Position numbers and translations under genes: made by a program
Source: Actinomycetes bacterium
Lineage (GTDB): Bacteria; Actinomycetota; Actinomycetes; Mycobacteriales; Mycobacteriaceae
Direction of reading: 5' to 3'
Length of the DNA stretch: 40,767 nt
NCBI GenBank assembly: GCA_029780675.1
Contig: JAKOYE010000011.1
Location: forward strand, 1-40,767
In this document: positions 18,454 through 30,800 of the stretch, piece by piece
How positions within the stretch are numbered: the stretch's first letter is position 1
Layout: each line of letters begins with the position of its first letter
Notes under the pieces: model-generated
What the model saw: the letters and a program-made list of their open reading frames with translations, nothing else
Told to the model about the DNA's origin: nothing
The model's database searches: none

Positions 18454-21400
18454 GTGGCCGGAAATGCGGGTCGGAAGAACATCAACAAGCGGGTGGGTAA
18501 GAGTGGCTCGCGTCGCGCTCGTCGCGGCCTCCAGCCGTACGGCTGGTTGGGCGCGGGCGCGCTGACACTCGGCGTCGGTGCGGCACTCGCCACGGGGACT
18601 GCCGTCGCGCACGCTGACACCGACGACGGCGGTGCCACCGCCGGACGTGCATCCGTTTCGGAGCGCCCCTCGGCGGCCCGTACATCGGAGAAGGCCCGGG
18701 GTAACCACGGCACCGGCGTGCGCGCGAAGCCCGCGGCAACGATCACCCGTCCTGACACGGGCGCGACATCTGGCGTGGCACGCGCGGCCGCGACAATTCG
18801 CCCCGCGGCCGACACGGCAGCCCCCGCGCTCAGCGCTGCCCCGATCACTGCTGCGGTTCCGCGCGCGGCTGCCAGCGCGGGTCCGGTGGGCTCCGGGGGC
18901 GTCTACGCGTTCTTCTTCAGCGACGGCACCGCCGAAAACCCGAACGCCGGACTCTTCGGCGGTAACGGGTATTCCTGGACCGAAGAGACCTGCACGGATG
19001 CCGGGGGCTGCGATGGCGGCCGGGCAGGACTGATCTACGGAAACGGCGGCAACGGATACGCCGGTGGGGCCGGTGGGTCCGCCGGACTGGTCGGCAACGG
19101 CGGTGACGGCGGTGACGGGGTGCCATGGAATCCCGTTGTTCCCGCCGTCGGTGTCGGCGGCAGCGGTGGCGCCGGCGGGAACGGCGGCCTTCTGTACGGC
19201 AACGGCGGCAAGGGTGGGGCGGGCGGCGACGCGATCCCGCTCGGTTCGACCGGTGGGAAGGGTGGCAACGGCGGCGACACCGGTTTCCTGTCCTTCTTCG
19301 GCAACGGTGGCGAAGGGGGTGTCGGGGGTCGGGCGAGTAATGGCGGCGTCGGTGGAAACGGCGGCGGCGCCGGACCGTTGTCGCTGTTCGGAAACGGTGG
19401 AGCCGGGGGTAACGGCGGGGCCGGCCCCAGCGGAGGACGCGGCGGGAACGGTGGAATCGGCGGGCTCTGGCTCGGCAACGGTGGCGACGGCGGCGTGGGC
19501 GGCACGGGGGGCGGTGACGGCGGTGTCGGCGGCAGTGTGGGAATGCTCTCCCTCTTCGGCAGTGGCGGCGCCGGCGGAGCTGGCGGTGTCGGCCGCACCG
19601 GCCTGCAGGGCACATTCGGCCTGGCCGACGGCTCCAATGGAGGGGATGGGGCATCCGGTAGTCCCGGCGGCACCGGCGGTGCCGGGGGCAACGGCAGTGT
19701 CATCTTCGGGCGCGGTGGTAACGGTGGCGAAGGCGGCGCCGGGGGTGCGGGCGGTACCGGCGGAAAGGGCGCCCAGGGCGCGCACGGCCTCAAGGCCGAC
19801 GACGGCGGCACTGGCGGCACCGGAGGTAACGGTGGCAACGGTGGTGCCGGGGGAACCGGCGGTGCCCGCGGCGGTGACGCCGGCACCGGACGCTATTTCT
19901 TCTTCATCGAGTCCAACGGGGTGGCCGGCGAAAGCGGCGACGGCGGAGTCGGTGGCGCCGGCGGTGGCGCCGGCGGTGGCGGTGTAGGCGGCACCGGCCT
20001 CAACGGCGTCAATGGCGAAGGTGCGAACGCGGGCGGAACGGGCGGTAACGGCGGTAACGGCGGGCCCGGTGGTGTCGGCGGCAAGGGCGGTCCCGGTGGG
20101 AGTGGTGGACCCGCGACTGCGACCTCAGCCGCCGGTGACGGCGGTGCCGGTGGCATCGGTGGTGCCGGTGGGTTCGGCGGCCCCGGCGGCACCCCGGGCC
20201 TCGGGGGCACGGGCGGGGATGAAGCCAACGGTGGTACGGGCGGTGTCGGCGGTAACGGCGGCACGTCCGGCCGCGGCGGTAGTGGCGGAACCGGTGGTGT
20301 GGGCGGCACCGGCTCGGAGACTCAGACCGCCGGTCTCGGCGGGGCTGGCGGTGCGGGCGGTGTCGCCGGTAACGGCGGCTTCGGCGCTGCGGGTGGCACC
20401 GGCGGTACCGGTGGCGCCGGCACCGGCCCGACGGGTGCGCCTGGGAACGGTGGCAATGCCGTCGACGGCGGTACGGGTGGTAACGGCGGCACCGGCGGGG
20501 TGGACGGCGGTTCCGGTCGCGGTGCGGGTGGGGCCGCAGGTGCCGGTGGTGCCGGTGGCCGCGGCGGCACACCGGCCGAGGGCGGCAAGGCTGGCAGCAG
20601 CGGCGTATTCGGTCCGGACGGTGCCAGCGGTGCCCCTGGCGCGGTCCAGCTGACGGCTTTCGCCACGCAACAGCCGATGGCGGCGGCGACGGGTGCGCCG
20701 ACCGTGACCAGTGTGTCAGCGGCGAGCGCGCAGGCGGGCCCCGGCGCCGACCTGTCGCGGAGGTTCAACTACATCTTCTTCAACCAGGCACCGACTGCCG
20801 ACCCCACGACCAGCCCCAGCAACCCGATAACCGGTTTCATCACCGGGCGGGTGAATGCCATGTCGAACAACGGGTTTGCCGAGACGTACACACTGACGAC
20901 CAACGTGAAGTTCGGCACGCTCGACTTCGACTTCCTCACCGGCGAGTTCGAATACACCCCCAATGAGGAACTGGTTGACCCGGGGATCGTCGATCAGTTC
21001 ACCGTGCGGATCGACAACGGAACCGCCGCGGCGCTGCCGGGCTTCCTGGGCGCCGTGCAGGACTGGCTGCACACGATGGCGATCGACCTGGGCCTGGCGC
21101 AGAAGGATTTCATCGAGAAGACGATCACGCTGACCGTCGACGGGACCGGGGAGCAGCCCGGCGTATACGGCACCATCGAAAACCAGAAGTACTGGGTGAA
21201 GCAGAGCTACGAGAACTGCACGTTGATGGCCACCGCGATGGCGGTCGCCCAGCTCAACGGCACGGTCGGTGTGCCCAACGAGGCGTACATGGTCGCACTG
21301 GCGACGGCGACCAACAGCGTCGCCAGCCCGGGGCAGAAGATGTACCTCGCCGCCAACATCGCCGACGGCGTCGCCGTCCAGGATGCGGTGGTGCTGCTCA

Positions 21401-21804
21401 ACAACCACTTCAACCTCGACGCCTCGACCACCACCTACCCCGGGACGAAGGACGACGACGGCGAACCCGTGCCCGGAACGCTGCAGGACGGCCAGGCGGC
21501 CCTGCGTGATCTTCAGGCGGCCCTGGCATACGGAAAGGCCGCCATGGTGACCGTGAACTCTGCCGGCCTGTGGAGTGCCGCGGTGAAGGGCGAACCGTCC
21601 GGAACCCCGAACTACTTCGATGCCGACCACGAAGTGGTGGTGATCAAGGTGGACCTCGAGAACGGACGGGTCTTCTTCAACGACAGCGGTCCGCTCTTCG
21701 GCCAGGGTATGGAGGTTCCGCTGGGCGCCTTCCTGAGCGCCTGGCAGCCGAACAACTACGAGCTGACGATCGTCAGCAAGAAGACGCCGTCGACCGAGGT
21801 GTGA
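18454..21804 (+). CDS. Exported PGRS protein with C-terminal papain/C39-like cysteine peptidase domain
   Basis: 1116 residues, no PE domain. A basic N-terminus and hydrophobic stretch ([18 protein letters not shown]) end with AVAHA before D55, an extended signal peptide. Then an Ala/Thr/Pro linker, a module with [11 protein letters not shown] and CDGG (Cys pair spaced five residues), and PGRS repeats (about 186-728). Residues about 790-900 resemble a VCBS/cadherin-like Ig domain ([16 protein letters not shown]). The last 200 residues look like a papain-fold C39-type peptidase: Q917, C922 ([15 protein letters not shown]), H1059 ([12 protein letters not shown]) and N1076/D1077 (VFFNDSG). Role inferred: secreted or surface peptidase displayed on a PGRS stalk. 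Start: GTG 18454 gives the complete signal peptide; upstream in-frame codons lie inside proB. Inserted between proB and the sirtuin/nadE region. Confidence 0.82.
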   Translation: MAGNAGRKNINKRVGKSGSRRARRGLQPYGWLGAGALTLGVGAALATGTAVAHADTDDGGATAGRASVSERPSAARTSEKARGNHGTGVRAKPAATITRPDTGATSGVARAAATIRPAADTAAPALSAAPITAAVPRAAASAGPVGSGGVYAFFFSDGTAENPNAGLFGGNGYSWTEETCTDAGGCDGGRAGLIYGNGGNGYAGGAGGSAGLVGNGGDGGDGVPWNPVVPAVGVGGSGGAGGNGGLLYGNGGKGGAGGDAIPLGSTGGKGGNGGDTGFLSFFGNGGEGGVGGRASNGGVGGNGGGAGPLSLFGNGGAGGNGGAGPSGGRGGNGGIGGLWLGNGGDGGVGGTGGGDGGVGGSVGMLSLFGSGGAGGAGGVGRTGLQGTFGLADGSNGGDGASGSPGGTGGAGGNGSVIFGRGGNGGEGGAGGAGGTGGKGAQGAHGLKADDGGTGGTGGNGGNGGAGGTGGARGGDAGTGRYFFFIESNGVAGESGDGGVGGAGGGAGGGGVGGTGLNGVNGEGANAGGTGGNGGNGGPGGVGGKGGPGGSGGPATATSAAGDGGAGGIGGAGGFGGPGGTPGLGGTGGDEANGGTGGVGGNGGTSGRGGSGGTGGVGGTGSETQTAGLGGAGGAGGVAGNGGFGAAGGTGGTGGAGTGPTGAPGNGGNAVDGGTGGNGGTGGVDGGSGRGAGGAAGAGGAGGRGGTPAEGGKAGSSGVFGPDGASGAPGAVQLTAFATQQPMAAATGAPTVTSVSAASAQAGPGADLSRRFNYIFFNQAPTADPTTSPSNPITGFITGRVNAMSNNGFAETYTLTTNVKFGTLDFDFLTGEFEYTPNEELVDPGIVDQFTVRIDNGTAAALPGFLGAVQDWLHTMAIDLGLAQKDFIEKTITLTVDGTGEQPGVYGTIENQKYWVKQSYENCTLMATAMAVAQLNGTVGVPNEAYMVALATATNSVASPGQKMYLAANIADGVAVQDAVVLLNNHFNLDASTTTYPGTKDDDGEPVPGTLQDGQAALRDLQAALAYGKAAMVTVNSAGLWSAAVKGEPSGTPNYFDADHEVVVIKVDLENGRVFFNDSGPLFGQGMEVPLGAFLSAWQPNNYELTIVSKKTPSTEV

Positions 21805-21816
21805 GACCTGCATCCA

Positions 21817-21850
21817 GCCCGGCGCCAACGGCTATCCGGTGGCGCCGGGC
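21817..21850. terminator. Bidirectional hairpin between convergent genes
   Basis: GCCCGGCGCCA (21817-21827) and TGGCGCCGGGC (21840-21850) form an 11-base-pair perfect stem with a 12-base loop. It lies 12 bases after the PGRS-peptidase stop and overlaps the 3' end of the minus-strand gene at 21832, so it can stop transcription from both sides. Confidence 0.7.
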
Positions 21851-22524
21851 CTGCCGGTCAGCACGCTCGCGGCACCGGTCACCACGGCCCGAAGGACCGC
21901 CGCCCGTCGGGCGGCGACCTCAAGGGCGTCGTCGTCGGCCATCCGGACCGGCACCCCATGGGCTGCCGCCGTCGTCTCCACCAGGTCCCGGACCGCGGGG
22001 TCGGCCAGGACGAGGGCGGCGGGAACCCCCGCAGATATGTCCTTTCGGCGAACAATCCCCTGGTAGTTCACCTCGGCTGGAATGTAGAGCGTGAACACTC
22101 CCTGGTCCAGGCGCAGGTCGGCGGCGAGGGCCACCGCGGTCAGCGCCGCCTGGCTCAGCCCGTCGAGCAGAAGGTTCCGGCCGGGGAACCGCCACAGCGG
22201 TAGCCGGTCGACCTGCGTGGTGACCGCATCGGTCAGCAGGTAGCCGACCAGTCGGTGGGCACGGATCTCCGTCACCTTCGACCACGCGACCTCATCGCCG
22301 TCGAACTCGATGCCCTCCGGGCCGATCACCACCGCCCCGAATCTGTTGAGCTCACGGACGATCCGTCGCACCGGTCCCGGTAGGTTCGGCAGACCGGCCG
22401 CCACTTCGCCGAATCCCACACCCCAGCGCTGGGTGGCCGGGCCGGGTCCGGGTCGGACGGGCGTAAGCACCGCCCCGCCGATCCCGACGGCCAGGGCGGC
22501 GGCGACATCCCCGACGGAAACCAT
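21832..22524 (-). CDS. Conserved hypothetical protein
   Basis: 230 residues, not recognised with confidence. No clear signal peptide or membrane helices apart from a mildly hydrophobic N-terminus (VAAALAVGIGGAVL). A central stretch (GPEGIEFDGDEVAWSKVTEIR, about 68-88) resembles the strand pattern of PH-like bacterial domains; the C-terminal part is Ala/Val-rich helical. It is the last gene of a minus-strand unit: the ATG lies nine bases after the sirtuin stop, with AGGG from that stop region serving as ribosome-binding site. Co-transcription with a sirtuin and a PP2C phosphatase suggests a shared regulatory role, but no function can be stated. Confidence 0.75.
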   Translation of the reverse strand: MVSVGDVAAALAVGIGGAVLTPVRPGPGPATQRWGVGFGEVAAGLPNLPGPVRRIVRELNRFGAVVIGPEGIEFDGDEVAWSKVTEIRAHRLVGYLLTDAVTTQVDRLPLWRFPGRNLLLDGLSQAALTAVALAADLRLDQGVFTLYIPAEVNYQGIVRRKDISAGVPAALVLADPAVRDLVETTAAAHGVPVRMADDDALEVAARRAAVLRAVVTGAASVLTGRPGATG

Positions 22525-22533
22525 GGTGCGACC

Positions 22534-23364
22534 CTACGGCAGCTTCCCGGAGAGTTCGTCGGCCAGCAGGGTCAGGATCGGTGAGCACCCGGCGTCCACC
22601 TTCACGGCCGCCAGATCGTCGCCGCGGGTTGGTCCGCGGTTGACGATCGCGACCGGGATGGCATGTGCGGCGGCGTGCCGGACGAACCGATAGCCGGAGA
22701 ACACCGTCAACGACGACCCGGCCACCAGCAGGGCGTCGGACGAGTCGACCAATGAATAGGCTTGATCGACAACCTCTTTGGCGACCGACTCGCCGAAGTA
22801 GACGATGTCGGGTTTCAGCATCCCGCCGCATGCGGGACAGTCCACGATGCGGAATGAGGCGGTGTCGGCCACCACCGCGTCGGCGTCCGGTGCGACGGCG
22901 AGGCCGCCCACCCGTTCCGCGCGCTCGGCGAACCCGGGATTGGCGGCCTCGAGCAGTTCGGCCAGTGCCGCACGCGACAGGGTGTGGCCGCAATCCAGGC
23001 AGACCACCCGCGCGTAGGTGCCGTGCAGGTTGACGACCGCCCGGCTGCCGGCCTTGGTGTGCAGTAGATCGACATTCTGGGTGATCACCCCGGTGACCAC
23101 ACCGCGCCGCTCCAAGGCGGCCAGTGCCCGGTGGCCTGCGTTGGGCAGGGTTTGGGCCATATGTCGCCAGCCCAGGTGGTTGCGTGCCCAGTAGCGCTGC
23201 CGGTACTCGCGGCTGGTGGTGAACTGCCGGATCGTCATCGGGTTGGCCGGCGGCGAGTCCGGCCCACGGTAGTCGGGGATGCCGGAATCGGTGGACAGGC
23301 CCGCCCCGGTGAGCACTGCGATGCGCCGGCCCGACAACAGGGCAATGAGTTCGGGGGAGTCCAT
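22534..23364 (-). CDS. NAD-dependent protein deacylase, class II sirtuin
   Basis: Sir2-family enzyme that removes acyl groups from lysines using NAD. 276 residues. NAD-binding GAGLSTDSGIPDYRG at 20-34, ITQNVDLLHTKAGS (94-107), catalytic H114 in NLHGTY, zinc-binding C122/C125 and C176/C179, and KPDIVYFGE. The SGIPDYRG/PDIVYFGE pattern and insert between the Cys pairs are like SIRT4-type (class II) sirtuins, not the CobB type, so this is probably distinct from Rv1151c. The ribosome-binding site GGGAGG overlaps the stop of the upstream phosphatase gene. Located beside nadE, the last step of NAD synthesis, though transcribed the other way. Confidence 0.93.
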   Translation of the reverse strand: MDSPELIALLSGRRIAVLTGAGLSTDSGIPDYRGPDSPPANPMTIRQFTTSREYRQRYWARNHLGWRHMAQTLPNAGHRALAALERRGVVTGVITQNVDLLHTKAGSRAVVNLHGTYARVVCLDCGHTLSRAALAELLEAANPGFAERAERVGGLAVAPDADAVVADTASFRIVDCPACGGMLKPDIVYFGESVAKEVVDQAYSLVDSSDALLVAGSSLTVFSGYRFVRHAAAHAIPVAIVNRGPTRGDDLAAVKVDAGCSPILTLLADELSGKLP

Positions 23365-23375
23365 CGCCTGCCTCC

Positions 23376-25079
23376 CTACCCGGGAAACGTCAGCTGGACC
23401 AGGGAACAGTCATCGCTCTCGCCCTCGCTGCTGCTGGTGAAGGGCAGCAGCGGGGTGAGGGCGTCCAAGGAACTGGCCGGGTTCGCCGCGAACTCCTCGC
23501 ACAGCGCGATGAACTCGGCCATCCGCGGCGGATCGCCGAGCACCCCGTCGCTGTACAGCAGGATCCGCGCGCCCGCCGGTACGTCGAACGTCTCGACCGC
23601 GAAATCGGCGTCGGCGAACATCCCCACCGGCAGGGAGCCCCCGGCGAGTGTGGTGGTGCTGACCGTTCCGTCGGCAGCGGCCAGGGCGAGGGCGGGTGGG
23701 TGGCCGGCGCTGGCGTAAAGCAGTTGGTCCGTCGACAGGCGATAGACCCCGTACCACATCGTGAAGTAGTGGCCGTGGTGGTTGTCCATGCTGAAGCGCT
23801 CGTTGAGCTGAGCCAGCACGCGGTCGGGCGCCAACAGTGTCGGAGTGGGAAGCGCCCCGGATCTCAGCAGGTTGTGCACCGATACCGACAGCAGAGCCGG
23901 TTCGACCCCATGCCCGGAAACGTCGATCAGGTACACGATCAGGTGATCGTCGTCCACCCAGGTGTATCCGAACGAATCCCCGCCGACCGCTCGCGCCGGC
24001 AGATAGCGCGAACTCACCTGCACCGGTCCGTTCAGGTCTCCCGGCAGGATGGACGCGACGTAGGTGGCCGCACTGTCGAGGTCGGATGCCAGCCGGTCGG
24101 CCAGCATGCGGATGTGCTGTTCTCGCCGGACCGACTCGGCGCCTTCCAACAACTGGCGGAGCAGCGTGGCCATCACGATGAGGACGCCGGTCGCGGCCAC
24201 CGGGGTTTCGATCACCACATCGGGGGGCGTCCTCGCCATGAACACCGCCGCGGCTGCCAATGGCACCAGCGGTAGCCACAACGCCCACAGACCCGGTGGG
24301 CCGGCGACGGCGATCGGGCCCGGGCTGGCGTGCTGGACGGCGACCAGCGACACGATGATCAACAGCAGGCTGGCGGCGTAGAGGATGTTCGGCAGGACTC
24401 CCACCACATGGCCGGCGGAGTTCCAGAGGTAGGCCCACACGCTGTCCGCGGCTGCCGCCGACACCAACCCGGCGAGCAAGAGGCTCAACGGGAAGCGCAG
24501 CCCCGACGGTGCCCGCAGCAGCACCAGGAAGCTGACCGTCACGATGAGCACGTCACCGGCCGGGTAGGCCAGTGAGATGGCGAACGCCGGCCCGTTCGCT
24601 CCGCCGCTGTGCCACGCGGTGCGCATCACCGCCAGCCAGGCGATGATGAAGATCGATCCGGCCAGAATGAGCCCGTCGAGAACCATGCGGCCCTGGTCGC
24701 GCCAGCTTCGCGCGCTGGGGAAGAGCACCAGCGCCGACACCACGATGGGGATGTAGGCGAGGTAGGCGGCGTCGGCCCAGGAGGGGAACGGCTCATAGCC
24801 GAGGACCACGGTGTAGTAGCCGGAGACGGTGTCGCCCAGCGCCCAGGTCGCCAGTCCGATCATCAGCATCAGCCACGCCGCCCGCAGTCGGCCGTGGGAC
24901 GACCGTGCCGCCAGCGCCGCCAGTGGCACGTACAGCAGACCCAGCAGCGGGAATACCACCGCCGTCACGATGGAGGCGGTGTCCTGGCTCGGCCACCCCG
25001 AAAGCAGCAAGGCACTGTAGGCGGCGAAGAACACGACCGCCGCCGCGCCGGCCTGGGCGGTGGTGGGGATCCGCGGCAC
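23376..25079 (-). CDS. Membrane-anchored SpoIIE-family PP2C serine phosphatase
   Basis: 567 residues. The first 310 or so contain about nine hydrophobic helices forming a membrane sensor-like region (no recognised ligand motif), then a short charged helix (LLEGAESVRREQHIRMLADRL, about 310-332), and a C-terminal SpoIIE/PP2C domain with metal-binding acids in VGGDSFGY, LIDVSGHG, LLYSDGV and GESDDCS. Such enzymes dephosphorylate anti-sigma antagonists (RsbU-like partner switching) or related targets; the partner is not in this window. GTG 25079 is the only usable start after an upstream in-frame stop; ribosome-binding site is weak. First gene of the unit with the sirtuin (12 bases apart); the promoter must lie in 25080-25198, shared with nadE in the opposite direction. 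Confidence 0.88.
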   Translation of the reverse strand: MPRIPTTAQAGAAAVVFFAAYSALLLSGWPSQDTASIVTAVVFPLLGLLYVPLAALAARSSHGRLRAAWLMLMIGLATWALGDTVSGYYTVVLGYEPFPSWADAAYLAYIPIVVSALVLFPSARSWRDQGRMVLDGLILAGSIFIIAWLAVMRTAWHSGGANGPAFAISLAYPAGDVLIVTVSFLVLLRAPSGLRFPLSLLLAGLVSAAAADSVWAYLWNSAGHVVGVLPNILYAASLLLIIVSLVAVQHASPGPIAVAGPPGLWALWLPLVPLAAAAVFMARTPPDVVIETPVAATGVLIVMATLLRQLLEGAESVRREQHIRMLADRLASDLDSAATYVASILPGDLNGPVQVSSRYLPARAVGGDSFGYTWVDDDHLIVYLIDVSGHGVEPALLSVSVHNLLRSGALPTPTLLAPDRVLAQLNERFSMDNHHGHYFTMWYGVYRLSTDQLLYASAGHPPALALAAADGTVSTTTLAGGSLPVGMFADADFAVETFDVPAGARILLYSDGVLGDPPRMAEFIALCEEFAANPASSLDALTPLLPFTSSSEGESDDCSLVQLTFPG

Positions 25080-25154
25080 AAAGCCATCGCGGACCTTGGT
25101 GCCCGGAATCTCGCCCCCTCATGCAGGTGTCCAACATGTGACCAGGATCAGAAG

Positions 25155-25160
25155 TACGGT
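25155..25160 (+). promoter_or_regulatory. nadE: Candidate -10 box TACGGT for nadE
   Basis: TACGGT fits TANNNT. A start near 25167 would place the three ATAGGGC repeats wholly in a leader of about 32 bases. No -35 box is evident. Confidence 0.35.
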
Positions 25161-25169
25161 CGAGCGCCA

Positions 25170-25198
25170 ATAGGGCGCCGATAGGGCAACAATAGGGC
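25170..25198 (+). repeat. nadE: Three ATAGGGC repeats at 11-bp period before nadE
   Basis: ATAGGGC occurs at 25170-25176, 25181-25187 and 25192-25198, exactly 11 bases apart, the last touching the GTG start codon of nadE at 25199. One copy per helical turn suits cooperative protein binding; in RNA it would place AGGG elements ahead of the start. No other Shine-Dalgarno sequence is present. Role inferred: regulatory site controlling nadE. Confidence 0.6.
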
Positions 25199-27247
<2,049 letters not shown>

Positions 27248-27309
27248 CGGGCGCTTTTCGGGACAGTCCAATAGTTCGGAAAACGCATTCCGTTTCCTCA
27301 GCTTTCTGT

Positions 27310-27315
27310 TAGCTT
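27310..27315 (+). promoter_or_regulatory. -10 box TAGCTT, leaderless MPTR gene start
   Basis: TAGCTT ends seven bases before GTG 27323, and there is no Shine-Dalgarno sequence. This is consistent with a leaderless transcript beginning at the GTG. Confidence 0.45.
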
Positions 27316-27322
27316 CTCGACC

Positions 27323-27862
27323 GTGTCAGGTCGCAAGCAGCGTGCAGGGGGAAAGTCCGGAGCTCACCGGAAGCAGTCGCGTCGGGTTGAGCCCTATGCC
27401 TGGTTAGGCGCAGGGGTATTCACCGTCGGCTTGGGTGCGGCGGTGGTGGCCGGATCGGGGTCGGCGCATGCCGATGCGGACGGGTCGGATACCTCCGTCT
27501 CACCGAGCCGGGAAACCGGCGGTGAGCGCGGGTCCGCGGCGGCCAACGGCTCAGGCTCCAGGGAGGTGTCAACGGCCGGTCCCGCACGGGCCGGCGGTGC
27601 ATCCCCGGTCGCCTCGGTGCCCGGCATCGTGCGCGGGGTGGCCGAAGGGCCGGCGCCGCGCGCCTCCGTGCGCCCGGCGCAGGCGGTCCCGGCCGCCGCG
27701 GCCGCCGTGGTCGTCGACAATGACAACAACGAGGTCGCGGCTCCGACGTCGGAGCTGGTCGGTACCCCCGTTCAGGTGACGACCGCGCTGGAGGTGGTCG
27801 AGCCGACGGCCGAGCTGATGACGACGACGTCCGCCCGTCCGCCGCGGCGACGGGCGGGCTGA
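27323..27862 (+). CDS. Signal-peptide N-terminal part of frameshifted MPTR protein
   Basis: 179 residues. The N-terminus is a basic leader plus hydrophobic stretch ([22 protein letters not shown]) ending SAHA before D51, closely like the N-terminus of the PGRS-peptidase at 18454 (shared PYxWLGAGxxTxGxGAA). An Ala/Pro/Val linker follows. The frame ends at TGA 27860-27862, in the middle of what should be the join to the MPTR repeats: the reading frame ending in ...TTTSARP continues in the next frame as [13 protein letters not shown] from 27841. One base missing near 27836-27842 would explain it. So this is most likely the 5' part of one gene with the ORF that continues to 32955, not a separate gene. 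Confidence 0.7.
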   Translation: MSGRKQRAGGKSGAHRKQSRRVEPYAWLGAGVFTVGLGAAVVAGSGSAHADADGSDTSVSPSRETGGERGSAAANGSGSREVSTAGPARAGGASPVASVPGIVRGVAEGPAPRASVRPAQAVPAAAAAVVVDNDNNEVAAPTSELVGTPVQVTTALEVVEPTAELMTTTSARPPRRRAG

Positions 27863-30800
27863 ACCTGGGCCTGGGCAATGTGGGCAGCTGGAACCTCGGC
27901 AACGGCAACGTCGGCGACTTCAACTTCGGCAACGGCAACCTGGGCAGCGTCAACCTCGGGACGGGTAACGAAGGCAGCTACAACGTCGGCTCCGGCAACG
28001 CCGGTGACCGCAACGTCGGGTTCAGCAACCGCGGCAGCGGCAACTTCGGGCTGGGCAACGCCGGCGACGGCAACATCGGTTTGGGCAACACCGGATCGGG
28101 CAATATCGGCTTCGGCAACACCGGTAACAACAACATCGGGATCGGCCTCACCGGCAACAACCAGTTCGGCTTCGGCGGACTGAACTCCGGGACCGGCAAC
28201 ACCGGGTTGTTCAACTCCGGAAGCGGCAACAGCGGGTTCTTCAACGCCGGGACCGGCAACGTCGGTCTGTTCAACTCCGGTTCGAACAGCTGGGGCATCG
28301 GCAATGCCGGCAACGCCAGCACCGGCCTGTTCAACGTCGGTGACGTGAGCTCCGGGATCAGCAACGTCGGTGACTTCAACACCGGTTTCCACAACGTCGG
28401 CAGTTACAACAGCGGCAGCAGCAACGCGGGTAACACCAACACCGGCGACTTCAACACCGGCGACCGCAACACCGGCTGGCTGAACTCCGGCGACGCCAAC
28501 ACCGGATTGGGCAACTCCGGGAACCTCAACACCGGATTCTTCAACTCCGGCAACGCCAGCAACGGTTTCTTCGAGTCCGAGGACAACCAGAACTGGCTGC
28601 CGGCCATCAACATCGCATTCACCGTTCCCGGCCTGGAGTTCGACGAGAGCCTGCCCATCACCCTCGACGAGGTCTTCGAGATCCCGCTGGACATCTTCAC
28701 CGATCCGCGGAACCTGACCATCACCGTCGGCCCGACGACCCTCGACATCACAGCCTCCGGGTCCACCGGCCCACTGCAGGTCACCGTCCTCGAGATCCCC
28801 ACCGGTCCGGGCTTCTTCAACTCGACGACAGCACAGTCCTCGGGATTCCTGAACTCCGGTGCCGGTGGCGGGTCCGGGTTCTTCAACGCCGGCGGCGGGG
28901 TGTCGGGCCTGTTCAACATCGCCCTGGCGCAACTGGTCGGCGCCGGAGCACTGTCCGGGTTGTGGAACAACGGTTCACAGGGGTCGGGCTGGGGCAACGT
29001 CGGCACCGCGATCTCGGGGTGGTTCAACACCAGCCCACTGGACCCCGAGGATCCCGCCTGGTTGTCGGGCATCTTCATGGTGGGCACCGAGATCGGCGGC
29101 GTGTTCTGGAACGAGGTCACCGGCAAGTCCACCTTCAACCTCGGGGTGGGCAACGAAGGGTTCCTCAACTTCGGCAGCGGCAACGTCGGCGACTACAACC
29201 TCGGGTCGGGTAACGAGGGCGACGTCAACGTCGGCAGCGGCAACCTCGGCGACTGGAACTTCGGCAACGGAAACCTGGGCAGCTTCAATCTGGGATCGGG
29301 CAACGAGGGCAGCTTCAACATCGGGTCGGGCAACGCCGGCGACGCCAATATCGGATTCAGCAACCTGGGTAGCAACAACTTCGGTCTGGGTAATGCCGGC
29401 GACGGCAATATCGGACTGGGCAACACCGGGTCGGGCAACTTCGGCTTCGGCAACACCGGCAACAACAACATCGGCATCGGGCTGACCGGGAACAACCAGT
29501 TCGGGTTCGGCGGACTGAACTCCGGGACCGGCAACACCGGTTTGTTCAACTCCGGAAGCGGCAACAGCGGTTTCTTCAACGCGGGTACTGGAAACCAGGG
29601 TCTGTTCAACTCCGGGTCCAACAACTGGGGTATCGGCAACGCCGGCAGCACCAGCACCGGTCTGTTCAACGTCGGCGACGTCAACACCGGCCTGGCCAAC
29701 GTCGGCAACTTCAACACCGGATCGTGGAACCTCGGCAACGAGAACAGCGGTACCGCCAATGTCGGTGACGTCAACTCCGGCGGGTTCAACGTCGGGAACC
29801 GCAACACCGGGTGGCTCAATCCCGGCGACGCCAACACCGGCCTGGCAAACACCGGCAACCTCAACACCGGGGCGTTCATCTCCGGTGATCGCAGCAACGG
29901 TCTTTTCTGGCGAGCCGACGATCAGGGCCAGCTCAACATCGACCTCGGCATCACCATCGACGAGATCCCGCTCAACTTCATGGCCGACATTCCGCTGAAC
30001 ATCCCGATCACGGCCAGCCTCGGAGACGACCCGTTCGTCCTGGAAAGTCTTACCATTCCGCCCATTTCGGGCTCCCTGACGATCCCCCTCGACCTTTCCG
30101 CATTGACCGGAATTCCCGGGCTCCCGACGATTGTGCTCACCCCGGACTACGTCGCCGGACCCATCACGATTCCGAATATCTACATCGACCCCTCGGATCC
30201 GCTGCTGACGGTGACGATCGGTGGCCCGGATGTCTCCATTCCGATCAATGTGAACGGCTCGATCGGCCCCGTCTACATTCCGCTGATCCAGACAGGCGGC
30301 CCGGGCCTGTTCAACAGCACCACCGCTCCCTCATCAGGATTCTTCAACTCCGGTGCCGGCGGCGGATCGGGACTGTACAACACCGGCCTCGCGTCCGGCT
30401 TCTTCAATACCGCGGCCGACACGTTGCTGGGATCCGGACTATCCGGGTGGTCGAACTATGGCTCCGGCGGTTCCGGAGCCGGCAACCTGGGGGGCGCGAC
30501 CACGGGATGGTTCAACACCAGTTCGCTCGATCCCGAGGAGGCCGCGAATCTCTCGGGCATCACCAATGTGGGCGCGAACCTGGCGGGTCTGTTCTGGAAC
30601 GACGTCACCAGCCAGACGACATTCAACCTGGGCATTGGCAACATCGGGTCGGTGAACCTCGGAGACGGCAACGTCGGCGATTTCAACTTCGGCAGCGGCA
30701 ACCTGGGTGCACTCAACTTCGGCAGCGGAAACCTCGGGGAGTGGAACTTCGGGAACGGCAACATCGGCAGCGTCAACCTGGGGTCGGGTAACCAGGGCAG

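Noticed and set aside
16548..18848. 766-codon minus-strand frame
   Set aside because: Lies antisense to obgE, proB and the start of the PGRS gene, all of which have clear family motifs. GC-rich DNA commonly leaves such shadow frames open.
19040..20600. Possible CRISPR-like or other regularly spaced repeats
   Set aside because: The repeats are in-frame GGxGGx codons of a PGRS protein with no constant repeat-spacer pattern.
27724..27862. Programmed -1 ribosomal frameshift in the MPTR gene
   Set aside because: A -1 shift would restore the frame, but no slippery heptamer or clear downstream structure was found; a missing base is simpler.
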